DNA of 64,000 nt, taken from the NCBI GenBank assembly GCA_049604415.1, contig JBMYTN010000022.1, positions 1 through 64,000 on the forward strand, in the 5' to 3' direction. Shown one piece after another: positions 9,010-17,355 of this stretch. The position numbers and the translations under genes are program-made. The notes below the pieces were generated by a model, which saw only the letters and a list, made by a program, of their open reading frames with translations, was not told the origin of the DNA and did no database searches. Each line of letters starts with the position of its first letter. Within the stretch, counting starts at the first letter, position 1. Source of the DNA: JBMYTN01 sp049604415. GTDB taxonomy: Bacteria; Pseudomonadota; Alphaproteobacteria; Rhodospirillales; Rhodospirillaceae.

Positions 9010-9144
9010 GTGAAACGCACCTATCAGCCGAGCCGCATTGTGCGCAAGCGTCGCCACGGCTTCCGCAGCCGCAGCGCGACCGTTGGCGGTCGCCGCGTTC
9101 TGGCCAATCGCCGCTCCAAGGGCCGTAAGCGTCTCTCTGCCTAG
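9010..9144 (+). CDS. rpmH: 50S ribosomal protein L34
   Basis: A 44-residue, very basic protein with the full L34 signature: KRTYQPSRIVRKRRHGFRSR, then the region ending NRRSKGRKRLSA. It binds 23S rRNA in the large subunit. The start is GTG, preceded by AGGAG nine bases upstream. It is the first gene of the rpmH-rnpA-yidD-yidC-yihA run. The length equals the bacterial norm of 44-46 residues. Confidence 0.98.
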   Translation: MKRTYQPSRIVRKRRHGFRSRSATVGGRRVLANRRSKGRKRLSA

Positions 9145-9182
9145 TCAGGGCGAGGGCGGAGACTGGCCCCCCGGACCCTAAA

Positions 9183-9638
9183 ATGCAGGATCCGCAGCAC
9201 CAACAGGCGATGCCCAGCGCAGCGTCGGCAAATCCCGCCACATTGAAATTGCGGCGGGATTTTTTAAGGGTGGCCGCTGCCCGGCGCAAATGGGCCATGC
9301 CCGGTCTTGTGCTGCAAGCCGCCCCGCAGCCGAAAAATCTGGATGCAACCCGACTCGCCCACCCCACGGCCGCGCCCGGAGCCCCACCCGGAGCCCTGCG
9401 CTTCGGTCTGACGGTGTCTAAGAAGGTCGGCAAAGCCGTCACCCGCAATCGGGCGCGGCGTCGGTTGCGGGCCTTGGCGCTCTCGGTTTTGGCCCAAGAG
9501 GCCGCCCCGGGCCATGATTATGTGCTGATCGGGCGCGGCGCGACCCCGGATCGGGCCTTTTCCGCCCTGCAAAGCGATTTGCGCGCCGCCTTGACCCGTT
9601 TAAAGCTGCTTCGCAAGCCCGAGGACGCTCAGCGGTGA
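9183..9638 (+). CDS. rnpA: Ribonuclease P protein component
   Basis: A 151-residue basic protein, a little longer than the usual 110-130. The RNase P protein core starts at LKLRRDFLRVAAARRKW and includes the signature RNR-type motif KVGKAVTRNRARRRLRAL (residues about 80-97). The core is interrupted by a Pro/Ala-rich insertion (about residues 46-70) between the first strands, which accounts for the extra length. It assists the catalytic RNA in 5' maturation of tRNA. It lies 38 nt after rpmH, and its stop overlaps the GTG start of yidD by 4 nt, consistent with co-transcription. Confidence 0.96.
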   Translation: MQDPQHQQAMPSAASANPATLKLRRDFLRVAAARRKWAMPGLVLQAAPQPKNLDATRLAHPTAAPGAPPGALRFGLTVSKKVGKAVTRNRARRRLRALALSVLAQEAAPGHDYVLIGRGATPDRAFSALQSDLRAALTRLKLLRKPEDAQR

Positions 9639-10030
9639 GCTGTGGCTGCGAAAAACCGGCCAAAACGGCGGCGGCGCGGCCAAAGCCACAGCGCTCGACC
9701 ACGGGCTGGGTGCTCTGGGCCTTAGGCCGCCCCCTGGCTTGGCCGATGATGGGCGTGATCCTGGTCTACCGCTATACCCTGTCGCCCTATTTGGGCATGC
9801 ATTGCCGCTTCGATCCCACTTGCAGTGCCTATGGGCTGCAAGCAATTCGCCTTCACGGACCGATCTGGGGCGGATGGTTGACGATCTGGCGGCTTTTGCG
9901 TTGCCATCCGTGGGGAGGCATGGGATACGATCCCGTCCCGGAAACGGGACCAGGAGAGGTCCTCCGACGTCAGTTCGGACGCGACCGTCCCGATGGGGCT
10001 CGCAGCAAGCGGGATCCGTCACAACAGTGA
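9635..10030 (+). CDS. yidD: Membrane protein insertion efficiency factor YidD
   Basis: A 131-residue protein with the YidD core of about 70 residues: IWVYR-type opening ILVYRYTLSPYLGMHCRFDPTCSAYGLQAI, then GGWLTIWRLLRCHPWGGMGYDPVP. The three conserved cysteines are present. The core is flanked by a basic N-terminal extension and a charged C-terminal tail. YidD assists YidC and Sec in membrane protein insertion. The GTG start sits inside the rnpA stop (GTGA), giving translational coupling. Confidence 0.96.
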   Translation: MSCGCEKPAKTAAARPKPQRSTTGWVLWALGRPLAWPMMGVILVYRYTLSPYLGMHCRFDPTCSAYGLQAIRLHGPIWGGWLTIWRLLRCHPWGGMGYDPVPETGPGEVLRRQFGRDRPDGARSKRDPSQQ

Positions 10031-10108
10031 ACATCCTCTCCCGACCGCAAACCGACACAGAACCGGGTTCTTCGCGGCGGGACAGTTTTTGGGTTTGAAA
10101 GGTGTACT

Positions 10109-11944
10109 ATGCCGGAACAGCGTAATTTGATCCTCGCCGTGGTCTTGTCCGTGGGGGTGCTGTTCGCCTTCGATGCCTTTTTGGGACCGACCACCACGCC
10201 ACCGGCTGAGCAGGCCACACAAACCACGGCTGATGGGACGCCCCCCGCCCCCGGTGCGGATGGTCTGCCTGCGGCCCCGGGGACACCGGCGACCGCGCCT
10301 GGTGTGAGCGCGCCGGGCGTTTCGGCCCCGGGCGGCCCGCTGACCCCGGATCGCGACCAGTTCCTGACCGGCAGCGAGCGGATCAAAATCGACACCCCGC
10401 GTCTGCATGGCTCGATCCGCCTGCAAGGGGCCCGGCTGGATGACCTGACCCTGGGCGATTACCAGGAGACCATTGAGGACAACAGCCCGGAAGTGGTGCT
10501 GCTGTCGCCTCAGGGCTCGGCCAACCCCTATTACTCTGAATTCGGCTGGGTTCCGGCTGATGCCGCTGTGCCGGTGCCGGACAAGGACACGCCCTGGACC
10601 ACCACCGCAACGGTGCTGAACCAGGACAGCCCGGTCACCCTGACCTGGGACAATGGCGCGGGGCTGATCTTCACCCGCACCATCGCGGTGGACGCCGATT
10701 ACATGTTCACCATCACCCAGTCCGTGCAAAACACCGGCAGCGAACAGGTCACCCTGTTCCCCTATGGCCTGGTGAAACGCAATGGCCTGCCGAAGCTGGA
10801 AAACTTCTTCATCCTGCATGAAGGCCCGATCGGGGTGGTCAATGGCGCCCTGGAAGAGGTCAGCTATGGCGATCTGGATGATGACCGTCTGGTGGAATAT
10901 GACACCACCGGCGGCTGGGTCGGCATCACCGATAAGTTTTGGCTGACCGCCCTGGCCTTTGACCAGACCCGTCCGGTCAAGGCCCGCTTCGTCCATAGCA
11001 TGAGCGGCAATCAACCGGGCTATCAGGCCGACTATCTCGGCCAGGCGGTGACCTTATCCGCCGGGGCGTCGGACAGCATTGAGAACCACCTGTTTGCCGG
11101 GGCCAAGGAAGTCAATCTGCTTGATACCTATGCCGAGCGCTTCAATCTGCCCCTGTTTGACCGCGCCATCGATTTCGGCTGGTTCTTCTTCATCACCATT
11201 CCGTTCTTCCACATGCTGAACTGGCTGGCGAATTATCTCGGCAGCTTCGGTCTGGCCATTCTGGCCTTCACCGTGATCCTGAAGCTGATCTTCTTCCCGC
11301 TGATGAACAAATCCTACCGCGCCATGGGCAAGATGAAGGCCCTGGCCCCGGAGATGAAAAAGCTCCAGGAGCGGTTTAAGGATGACCGGCAGCGGATGAA
11401 CCAGGAGCTGATGACCCTCTATAAGAAAGAGAAGGTCAATCCGCTGGCGGGCTGTTGGCCGATCCTGTTGCAGATCCCGGTGTTCTTCGCGCTCTATAAG
11501 GTGCTGTTCGTCTCCATCGAAATGCGCCATGCGCCGTTTTATGGCTGGATCGAGGATCTCTCGGCCCCGGATCCGACCTCGATCTTCAACGCCTTTGGCC
11601 TGATCCCCTGGGACCCGCCGACCTTCCTGATGATTGGTGCCTGGCCGCTGCTGATGGGTCTGACCATGTGGGCGCAGCAAAAGCTGAACCCGGCCCCGAC
11701 CGATCCGATGCAGGCGAAGATCATGAGCTTCCTGCCGATCATCTTCACCTTCATGCTGGCGCAATTTGCCGCCGGTCTGGTGATCTACTGGACCTGGAAC
11801 AACATCCTGTCCATCGCCCAGCAATGGGTGATCCAGAAGCGGATCCAAGACCAGCACCAGGGCAAGGGGTCGGGCTCAGGATCGGACTCTAGCTCGGGCT
11901 CGTCTTCCTCGTCGTCGGGCTCCTCGTCGTCCTCATCGACCTAG
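10109..11944 (+). CDS. yidC: Membrane protein insertase YidC/Oxa1
   Basis: A 611-residue insertase of the Gram-negative type. It has an N-terminal membrane helix (LILAVVLSVGVLFAFDAFLG), a Pro/Ala-rich linker, a large periplasmic beta domain (about residues 95-340), and a C-terminal five-helix Oxa1 core. Core motifs include FGLAILAFTVILKLIFFPL, MNQELMTLYKKEKVNPLAGC, and FMLAQFAAGLVIYWTWNNILSI. The last 25 residues are almost only Gly, Ser and Asp, where other YidC proteins often have a basic tail. It inserts membrane proteins alone or with SecYEG. It follows yidD by 78 nt and precedes yihA by 13 nt. Confidence 0.98.
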   Translation: MPEQRNLILAVVLSVGVLFAFDAFLGPTTTPPAEQATQTTADGTPPAPGADGLPAAPGTPATAPGVSAPGVSAPGGPLTPDRDQFLTGSERIKIDTPRLHGSIRLQGARLDDLTLGDYQETIEDNSPEVVLLSPQGSANPYYSEFGWVPADAAVPVPDKDTPWTTTATVLNQDSPVTLTWDNGAGLIFTRTIAVDADYMFTITQSVQNTGSEQVTLFPYGLVKRNGLPKLENFFILHEGPIGVVNGALEEVSYGDLDDDRLVEYDTTGGWVGITDKFWLTALAFDQTRPVKARFVHSMSGNQPGYQADYLGQAVTLSAGASDSIENHLFAGAKEVNLLDTYAERFNLPLFDRAIDFGWFFFITIPFFHMLNWLANYLGSFGLAILAFTVILKLIFFPLMNKSYRAMGKMKALAPEMKKLQERFKDDRQRMNQELMTLYKKEKVNPLAGCWPILLQIPVFFALYKVLFVSIEMRHAPFYGWIEDLSAPDPTSIFNAFGLIPWDPPTFLMIGAWPLLMGLTMWAQQKLNPAPTDPMQAKIMSFLPIIFTFMLAQFAAGLVIYWTWNNILSIAQQWVIQKRIQDQHQGKGSGSGSDSSSGSSSSSSGSSSSSST

Positions 11945-11957
11945 CGGATCCAAAGCC

Positions 11958-12704
11958 ATGGTTGCCGCCGATCCTTCGGATCCGTCCACAGAGCTGGGCG
12001 GATCCGATGGCCTTTCTGAAACCGGTCTCGGGGCCGAGGTTGAGGCTGAAGCCGACGCCGAGGCCGCAGCCCGGATCGAAGCCGGGCGCAAGCTGTTCGC
12101 CGGTCCCTGTGACTTTGTCATGGGCTGCGTGCGGATGGACCATCTGCCCAACTCGCCTCTGACCGAGATCTGCTTCGCCGGTCGTTCCAATGTCGGCAAA
12201 TCCAGCCTGATCAACGCCCTGACCGGACGCAAGACCCTGGCTAGGGCCTCGGTGACCCCGGGGCGGACCCAGGAGCTGAACTTTTTCCGCCTGGCCCGGT
12301 CCGAGGCTGACCCCCATGGGCTGATGCTGGCCGATTTGCCGGGCTATGGCTATGCCAAGGCCCCGAAGGCCAAGGTCAAAGCCTGGACCAATCTGGTGAT
12401 GGATTATTTGCGCGGACGGCCCACCTTGCGTCGGGTCTGTTTGCTGATCGACTCCCGCCATGGCCCCAAGGCCAATGATGTGGAGGTGATGAAAATGCTC
12501 GATCAGGCCGCCGTGTCCTATCAGCTGATCCTGACCAAAGCCGACAAGCCCAAACCCGCCGACCTCGCCAAGTCCGAACGGGCCACCGCAGCGGCGATTG
12601 CGGCCCGGGTGGCGGCCCACCCGGACTATGTGCTAACCAGTTCCCAGACCGGAGCAGGCATCGCCGAACTGCGCGCCGCTCTGGCCCAACTGGCCGTGAC
12701 CTGA
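11958..12704 (+). CDS. yihA: Ribosome biogenesis GTPase YihA/YsxC (EngB)
   Basis: A 248-residue GTPase with an acidic N-terminal extension of about 45 residues before the conserved core. GTP motifs are all present: G1 GRSNVGKSSLIN, G2 around TPGRTQ, G3 DLPGYGYAKAPK, and G4 TKADK. It acts in late assembly of the 50S subunit. The start at the ATG 13 nt after yidC keeps it in the yidC operon; the extension is low in sequence complexity and a later start is possible, but no better ribosome binding site was seen. Confidence 0.95.
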   Translation: MVAADPSDPSTELGGSDGLSETGLGAEVEAEADAEAAARIEAGRKLFAGPCDFVMGCVRMDHLPNSPLTEICFAGRSNVGKSSLINALTGRKTLARASVTPGRTQELNFFRLARSEADPHGLMLADLPGYGYAKAPKAKVKAWTNLVMDYLRGRPTLRRVCLLIDSRHGPKANDVEVMKMLDQAAVSYQLILTKADKPKPADLAKSERATAAAIAARVAAHPDYVLTSSQTGAGIAELRAALAQLAVT

Positions 12705-12793
12705 CCTGAGCCGATCTGATCTGATCCACCTCGGGTTCCCTGGCCAGTCTATCTGTTGTTTTGATGTCCCGCTTTCAGCGTTTCGGGTGACCC

Positions 12794-13750
12794 ATGAGTG
12801 CGAATGACCTGCCCCCCACGGCCTCCTCCACCGATGATCTGAAAACCAAGGATCCGGAGGTCGTGCGCGCGCAATGGATCCGCAAGGCCAAGACCCTGTC
12901 CCAGGCCCTGCCCTATATGCGCCAATTCGCCGATAAGACCATTGTGGTCAAATATGGCGGCCATGCCATGGGCGATCCGGAGCTGTCGCTGTCCTTCGCC
13001 CGGGATGTGGTGTTGCTCAAGCAGGTCGGCATGAACCCGGTGGTGGTCCATGGCGGCGGCCCGCAAATCGCCAAAATGCTGGAAAAGCTGAAGATCGAAA
13101 GCACCTTTGAAGACGGCCTGCGGGTGACCACCAAGGATATGGTCTCCGTGGTCGAAATGGTGCTGGCCGGTTCGATCAACAAAGAAATCGTCTCGGCCTT
13201 AAACCAGGCCGGGGGCATCGCCATCGGCCTGTCGGGCAAGGATGGCCATCTGATCAAGGCCCGCAAGCTTCACCGCACCCGCAAGGACCCGGACAGCAAT
13301 ATCGAAAAGGTGCTGGATTTGGGCTATGTCGGCGAGCCGGTCTCGGTCGACCCCCATATTCTTGGCGTGTTCCGCCAGTCAGACATCATACCGGTGATCG
13401 CCCCGATCGGGGTTGGCGACCATGGCGAGACCTTTAACATCAATGCCGACACCGCCGCCGGATCCGTCGCCGAGCACACCAAGGCCGAACGCCTGATGAT
13501 GCTGACCGACATTGCCGGGGTGATGGATCAAAGCGGGCGGCTGATCCCGGAATTGACCGTGGAGCGTGCCCGGCTGCTGATCGCCGATGGCACCATTTCC
13601 GGCGGCATGATCCCGAAGGTGCAAAACTGCATCGATGCGGTCGAGCGCGGCGTCGGGGCCGCTGTGATCCTGGATGGCCGGGTGCCCCATGCGATTTTGC
13701 TGGAGCTGTTCACCGAAGGCGGCGCGGGAACCCTGATCCATGCCGGTTGA
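12794..13750 (+). CDS. argB: Acetylglutamate kinase
   Basis: A 318-residue amino acid kinase catalysing the second step of arginine synthesis, phosphorylation of N-acetyl-L-glutamate. Family motifs are visible: the phosphate-binding KYGGHAM near residue 54, VVVHGGGPQI near 81, the substrate loop GLRVTTKDM, and the C-terminal GGMIPKV and GRVPHAIL. The extra N-terminal helix region (about 25 residues) is typical of hexameric, arginine-feedback-inhibited enzymes, so inhibition by arginine is likely. It overlaps the following HAD gene by 11 nt. Confidence 0.97.
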   Translation: MSANDLPPTASSTDDLKTKDPEVVRAQWIRKAKTLSQALPYMRQFADKTIVVKYGGHAMGDPELSLSFARDVVLLKQVGMNPVVVHGGGPQIAKMLEKLKIESTFEDGLRVTTKDMVSVVEMVLAGSINKEIVSALNQAGGIAIGLSGKDGHLIKARKLHRTRKDPDSNIEKVLDLGYVGEPVSVDPHILGVFRQSDIIPVIAPIGVGDHGETFNINADTAAGSVAEHTKAERLMMLTDIAGVMDQSGRLIPELTVERARLLIADGTISGGMIPKVQNCIDAVERGVGAAVILDGRVPHAILLELFTEGGAGTLIHAG

Positions 13751-14456
13751 TGCGCCCCAAACTGCGGCCTTTGATCCGGACCGGTTCGAAACCTGGATCT
13801 TTGATCTGGACAACACCCTCTATCCGCCGGAAATCGACCTGTTCGCCCAGATCGATTTGAAGATGAAGGCCTTCATCGCCCGCACCCTGGACATGCCGGT
13901 GGACGAGGCCTTCCGGATCCAGAAAGACTATTTCCACCGCTATGGCACCTCCCTGCGGGGTTTGATGGAAGAGCATAATGTGGAGCCGGAAGCCTTCCTG
14001 GAGGATGTCCATGACATCGACCATGGGGTTCTGATCCCGGATCCGCGCTTGGACGCCCTGCTGCACCGCCTGCCGGGGCGCAAGCTGATTTACACCAATG
14101 GCTCCATGGGCCATGCGGAGCGGGTGTTGGAAAGCCTGCTGCTGTCGCACCATTTCGACGGCATCCAGCATATTGCCTCTGCCGACTATATCCCCAAGCC
14201 GCAGGAAGAAAGCTATCAGGCCCTGCTGAAGGACCATGGGGTGGATCCGCGCCGGGCGATCTTCTTTGAGGACATGCATAAGAACCTGAAGCCCGCCAAG
14301 GAGATGGGCATGGCCACGGTTTGGATCCGCAACACCGTGCATTGGTCGACGGACGAGGAAGCCAGCCTGACCCCGGCCTATTGCGATTTCATCACCGATG
14401 ATCTGGTCGCCTGGCTGGATGCCAATGTGATGGCGGCCCCTGCCAGCAGCCCATGA
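13740..14456 (+). CDS. HAD-superfamily pyrimidine 5'-nucleotidase
   Basis: A 238-residue HAD hydrolase of the Sdt1-like pyrimidine 5'-nucleotidase group. Motif I is FDLDNTLYP with the nucleophile Asp, motif II is IYTNGS, motif III includes the Lys of PKPQEESY, and motif IV is FFEDMHKN. The family dephosphorylates UMP, CMP and related nucleotides; the exact substrate is not determined by sequence. It is commonly placed beside argB in alphaproteobacteria. It overlaps argB by 11 nt and the ybaK-type gene by 4 nt. Confidence 0.93.
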   Translation: MPVDAPQTAAFDPDRFETWIFDLDNTLYPPEIDLFAQIDLKMKAFIARTLDMPVDEAFRIQKDYFHRYGTSLRGLMEEHNVEPEAFLEDVHDIDHGVLIPDPRLDALLHRLPGRKLIYTNGSMGHAERVLESLLLSHHFDGIQHIASADYIPKPQEESYQALLKDHGVDPRRAIFFEDMHKNLKPAKEMGMATVWIRNTVHWSTDEEASLTPAYCDFITDDLVAWLDANVMAAPASSP

Positions 14457-14920
14457 CCGCCACCCGCGCCACCCAGGCCCTGCAAAAAGCCAAGATCGAT
14501 TTCGAGCTGCTGACCTATGCCTATGATCCGAACGCGTCGGATATTGGCATGCAGGCCGCCGAGGCCCTGGGCGTTGATCCTGCCGGGCTGCTCAAAACCT
14601 TGATGGTGGAAACCTCCGACGGCGTGGTCATCGCTTTGGTGCCCTCGGACCGACAAATGGACCTAAAGGCCCTGGCCAAGGCAGCGGGGGCGAAAAAATG
14701 CGCCATGCTGGCCAAGCCGGAGGCCGAACGCCTCAGCGGCTATGTCATTGGCGGCATCAGCCCGCTGGGACAAAAGAAACGGCTGCCGGTCTTTATTGAT
14801 GCCTCGGTGGAGGGCTTCGAGCGCGTGATCCTGAATGGCGGCGGCCGTGGCGTTCAGGTCCGCCTCAGCCCGCAGGATCTGGCCAAAGCCTGTTCCGGAC
14901 GGTTTGTCCCGCTAACCTAA
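14453..14920 (+). CDS. ybaK: YbaK-type Cys-tRNA(Pro)/Cys-tRNA(Cys) deacylase
   Basis: A 155-residue single-domain editing enzyme. The pattern LLKTLMVET, the SGYVIGGISPLGQKKRLP block and NGGGRGVQVRLSPQDL match YbaK/EbsC closely. It hydrolyses Cys mis-charged on tRNA-Pro as a free-standing trans-editing factor. The ATG overlaps the preceding stop (ATGA), so it is probably co-translated with the nucleotidase gene. It converges with moaB, with 9 nt between stops. Confidence 0.94.
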   Translation: MTATRATQALQKAKIDFELLTYAYDPNASDIGMQAAEALGVDPAGLLKTLMVETSDGVVIALVPSDRQMDLKALAKAAGAKKCAMLAKPEAERLSGYVIGGISPLGQKKRLPVFIDASVEGFERVILNGGGRGVQVRLSPQDLAKACSGRFVPLT

Positions 14921-14929
14921 AAATCTGCG

Positions 14930-15460
14930 CTACTTTTCCATCAGGCGCGGCATCAGCTCGACGAAATTGCAGGGCCGATGGCGAATGTCGAGCTGGGTGG
15001 CCAGGATCTCGTCCCAGCCATCCTTGCAGGCCCCGGTGGAGCCCGGCAAGGCAAACAAATAGGTGCCCTTGGCGACCCCGGCCATGGCCCGGCTTTGAAT
15101 GGTGCTGGTGCCGATTTTCGGGATGCTGATATAGCGGAAATACTCGCCAAAGCCCGGGATGTCTTTTTCGATCACCCCGTTGAGCGCTTCCGGCGTCACA
15201 TCCCGCCCGGTCACCCCGGTTCCGCCGGTAGAGATCACCACATCGACCTCCGGATCGTCGATCCAGGCGGCAAATTGTTTCTGCAGCAACGCCGCGTCAT
15301 CGATGATGATTTCCCGGGCGACGATCTTATGGCCTGCGGCCTCGGCCCGGTTGACCAAGGTCTGGCCGGAGGTGTCGGTTTCCAGGGTCCGGCTGTCGGA
15401 CACGGTCAGAATGGCGATCTGCACCGGTTTGAACGGGATGCTGGTATCGATCCGGGACAT
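14930..15460 (-). CDS. moaB: Molybdenum cofactor biosynthesis protein B
   Basis: A 176-residue MogA/MoaB-type molybdopterin-binding protein. It shows AILTVSDSRTLETDTSG, then VISTGGTGVTGRDVTPEAL with the molybdopterin-binding GGTG, and LPGSTGACKDGWDEIL near the end. The short final motif CNFVELMPRL is typical of MoaB. It is likely to act in molybdopterin adenylation or in an accessory role. No other molybdenum genes lie nearby. It lies 55 nt after the lytic transglycosylase gene on the same strand and may share its transcript. Confidence 0.96.
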   Translation of the reverse strand: MSRIDTSIPFKPVQIAILTVSDSRTLETDTSGQTLVNRAEAAGHKIVAREIIIDDAALLQKQFAAWIDDPEVDVVISTGGTGVTGRDVTPEALNGVIEKDIPGFGEYFRYISIPKIGTSTIQSRAMAGVAKGTYLFALPGSTGACKDGWDEILATQLDIRHRPCNFVELMPRLMEK

Positions 15461-15515
15461 GGACCTGCGGTCTCCTTAACGGACGGGCGGTTTGGGTTCG
15501 TGCACAGCTGGCCGG

Positions 15516-17306
15516 TCAGCGGGTCGCAGAGGTCTGGACCCGGGGGCCGCTGCGCAGGTCATAAATCGGCCAGCTGCCCGAGACAAGCGCGTCCAAAGTC
15601 GGGGTCGATTGCCCCATGCGGTCGCGATAGATCCAATAGTTGCACATCACCCGCTCGACAAAGTTCCGGGTCTCGCGGGAGCTCATGGCCTCGACGAACA
15701 GCAGCGGGTCATTTTTGTGTCGATCCACCGACTGCCAATCCATCAGACGCCCCGGCCCGGCATTATAGCCCGCCACCGCATAAAGCAGATTGCCCCGGAT
15801 ATGACCCATGCTCAGCAGCTCGGCGATATAGGATTGGCCCAGCCGCAGATTAAAGGTCGGGTCAAACAGCCGGTCCCGCCCGGATTTTTGCGCCAGGCTG
15901 CGATCCCCGGCGACATGGACCGCCGTTTTCGGCATCAGCTGCATCAGGCCGCGCGCCCCCGCATGGCTGATCGCCTCCGGATCTAGGCCGCTTTCCTGGC
16001 GGGCAAAGGCCCAGACCAAAGCCTGATCGAGCCGCCAACCGCCTTGCGGAGCCCAATGGGGCATCGGATAGAGGCCCGGATCGCCCATGCTGCGGTCCCG
16101 GGCCGCCAGGCGCAGCGCGACTTCCGGCATGCCCCGGGCCTCAGCGGCCAAGGCCACCGCCCGCTTCATCCCAGCATCGGGCACCGTGGCCAGGCCGCGC
16201 AGCTCTTCAGAGGCCAGCGCATATTTGCCGATCTCGGCCAGGGCCAAAGCCCGCTTGCCCGCCGGAGTCCCGGCCACCCGGGTCACCGCACTGGTGGCAT
16301 CGCCATTTTGCCAGTTGAACGGCGCGAATTGACCGGCTGCCCGCAGGCCCAACATGCCATAGAAGGTCCGGGGATGGGCGGCGGCCTTCTGCAGCAAGGC
16401 CGAGACCTTGGTGAAGCTTCCGGCCCGGGTATGGGCCCGCGCCGCCCAGAACGCCCCACCAGAGCTCAACCAGTTCGATGACCGGCCAGAGCGGCTGACG
16501 GCCTCAAAATGGCTTGCGGCCTCGGCATAATTCCCGGCTCGGAACTGGGCCAGACCGGCAGCCCAATGGGCCAGCGGCACCCGGTCGCCAGACCCGGCAA
16601 TGGCTTTTTCGGCCCATTCCACCGCCCAATCGTCGCGGCCATCGACAAAATAGGCATAGGCCAAACCGCCGCGCATGCGGTCATGGTCGATTTGCGACAG
16701 CGAGCGTTTGGCATCGCTCGATTGGGTGATGCGCTTGACCACCAGGGTCTGCCCCCGGTTCAAGGCTCGCCGGAATTTGCGCCAAACCGATTTCGCCGTG
16801 GCTGAGGACGACGATTCCAGCCCCCAGCCGACGCCGGTGCCGCCTTCGCCAATGCCGGTCAGGAAATTGCCCCGGGGCGCAGCCACGCCGCCGGAGGTGC
16901 GGCGCTGGGCCAGCTTGTGGATCCGCTCCGCCCCCGGATGGTCGCCATAGGCCTTCAGCCATGCCGCCAGCTCGGAGCCCTTGGAGCGGTAATCGGTCGG
17001 ATGCATGTAGCGTTGAAACTGGACATGGCCCATCAGGACCCGGTCGGACAGCTGGGCGATCAGGGCATCGGCCTGCTGCCATTTGCCGTCTTCCTGCAGG
17101 GCAAAGATCTGCTTATAGCGCGCCGCATCTTCCGGGCTCAGCACCGCCTTGCCGATGGGGGCCCGGCCATTGGCGGCCTGGCTCGGTTGCGGCAGGGCGA
17201 GGATCGCGCCCAGCAGGATCACCAACGCCCCAAGCAGCCAGATCGCAGGGGCCGGGCGGTCCTGAACCGCCTCTGTTGTCCGCACGGTTCGGGGCTTGCT
17301 GGTCAT
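15516..17306 (-). CDS. Soluble-type lytic murein transglycosylase (SLT domain)
   Basis: A protein of about 596 residues. It has an N-terminal signal or anchor (IWLLGALVILLGAILALPQPSQA), then a long alpha-helical superhelix region of TPR/Sel1-like repeats, and a C-terminal SLT catalytic domain. The catalytic Glu lies in ALVWAFARQESGLDPEAIS, followed by GARGLMQLMP and LYAVAGYNAGPGRL. It cleaves peptidoglycan glycan strands in the periplasm. I choose the ATG at 17306, which has AAAGGA upstream, over an ATG at 17366 that overlaps the uracil-DNA glycosylase stop but has a weaker site. The two genes are almost certainly co-transcribed. Confidence 0.92.
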   Translation of the reverse strand: MTSKPRTVRTTEAVQDRPAPAIWLLGALVILLGAILALPQPSQAANGRAPIGKAVLSPEDAARYKQIFALQEDGKWQQADALIAQLSDRVLMGHVQFQRYMHPTDYRSKGSELAAWLKAYGDHPGAERIHKLAQRRTSGGVAAPRGNFLTGIGEGGTGVGWGLESSSSATAKSVWRKFRRALNRGQTLVVKRITQSSDAKRSLSQIDHDRMRGGLAYAYFVDGRDDWAVEWAEKAIAGSGDRVPLAHWAAGLAQFRAGNYAEAASHFEAVSRSGRSSNWLSSGGAFWAARAHTRAGSFTKVSALLQKAAAHPRTFYGMLGLRAAGQFAPFNWQNGDATSAVTRVAGTPAGKRALALAEIGKYALASEELRGLATVPDAGMKRAVALAAEARGMPEVALRLAARDRSMGDPGLYPMPHWAPQGGWRLDQALVWAFARQESGLDPEAISHAGARGLMQLMPKTAVHVAGDRSLAQKSGRDRLFDPTFNLRLGQSYIAELLSMGHIRGNLLYAVAGYNAGPGRLMDWQSVDRHKNDPLLFVEAMSSRETRNFVERVMCNYWIYRDRMGQSTPTLDALVSGSWPIYDLRSGPRVQTSATR

Positions 17307-17355
17307 CGCGCTGTCCTTTTGTTGCACGGTCAAAGGGCCGTCATCCTCGAGTCGG

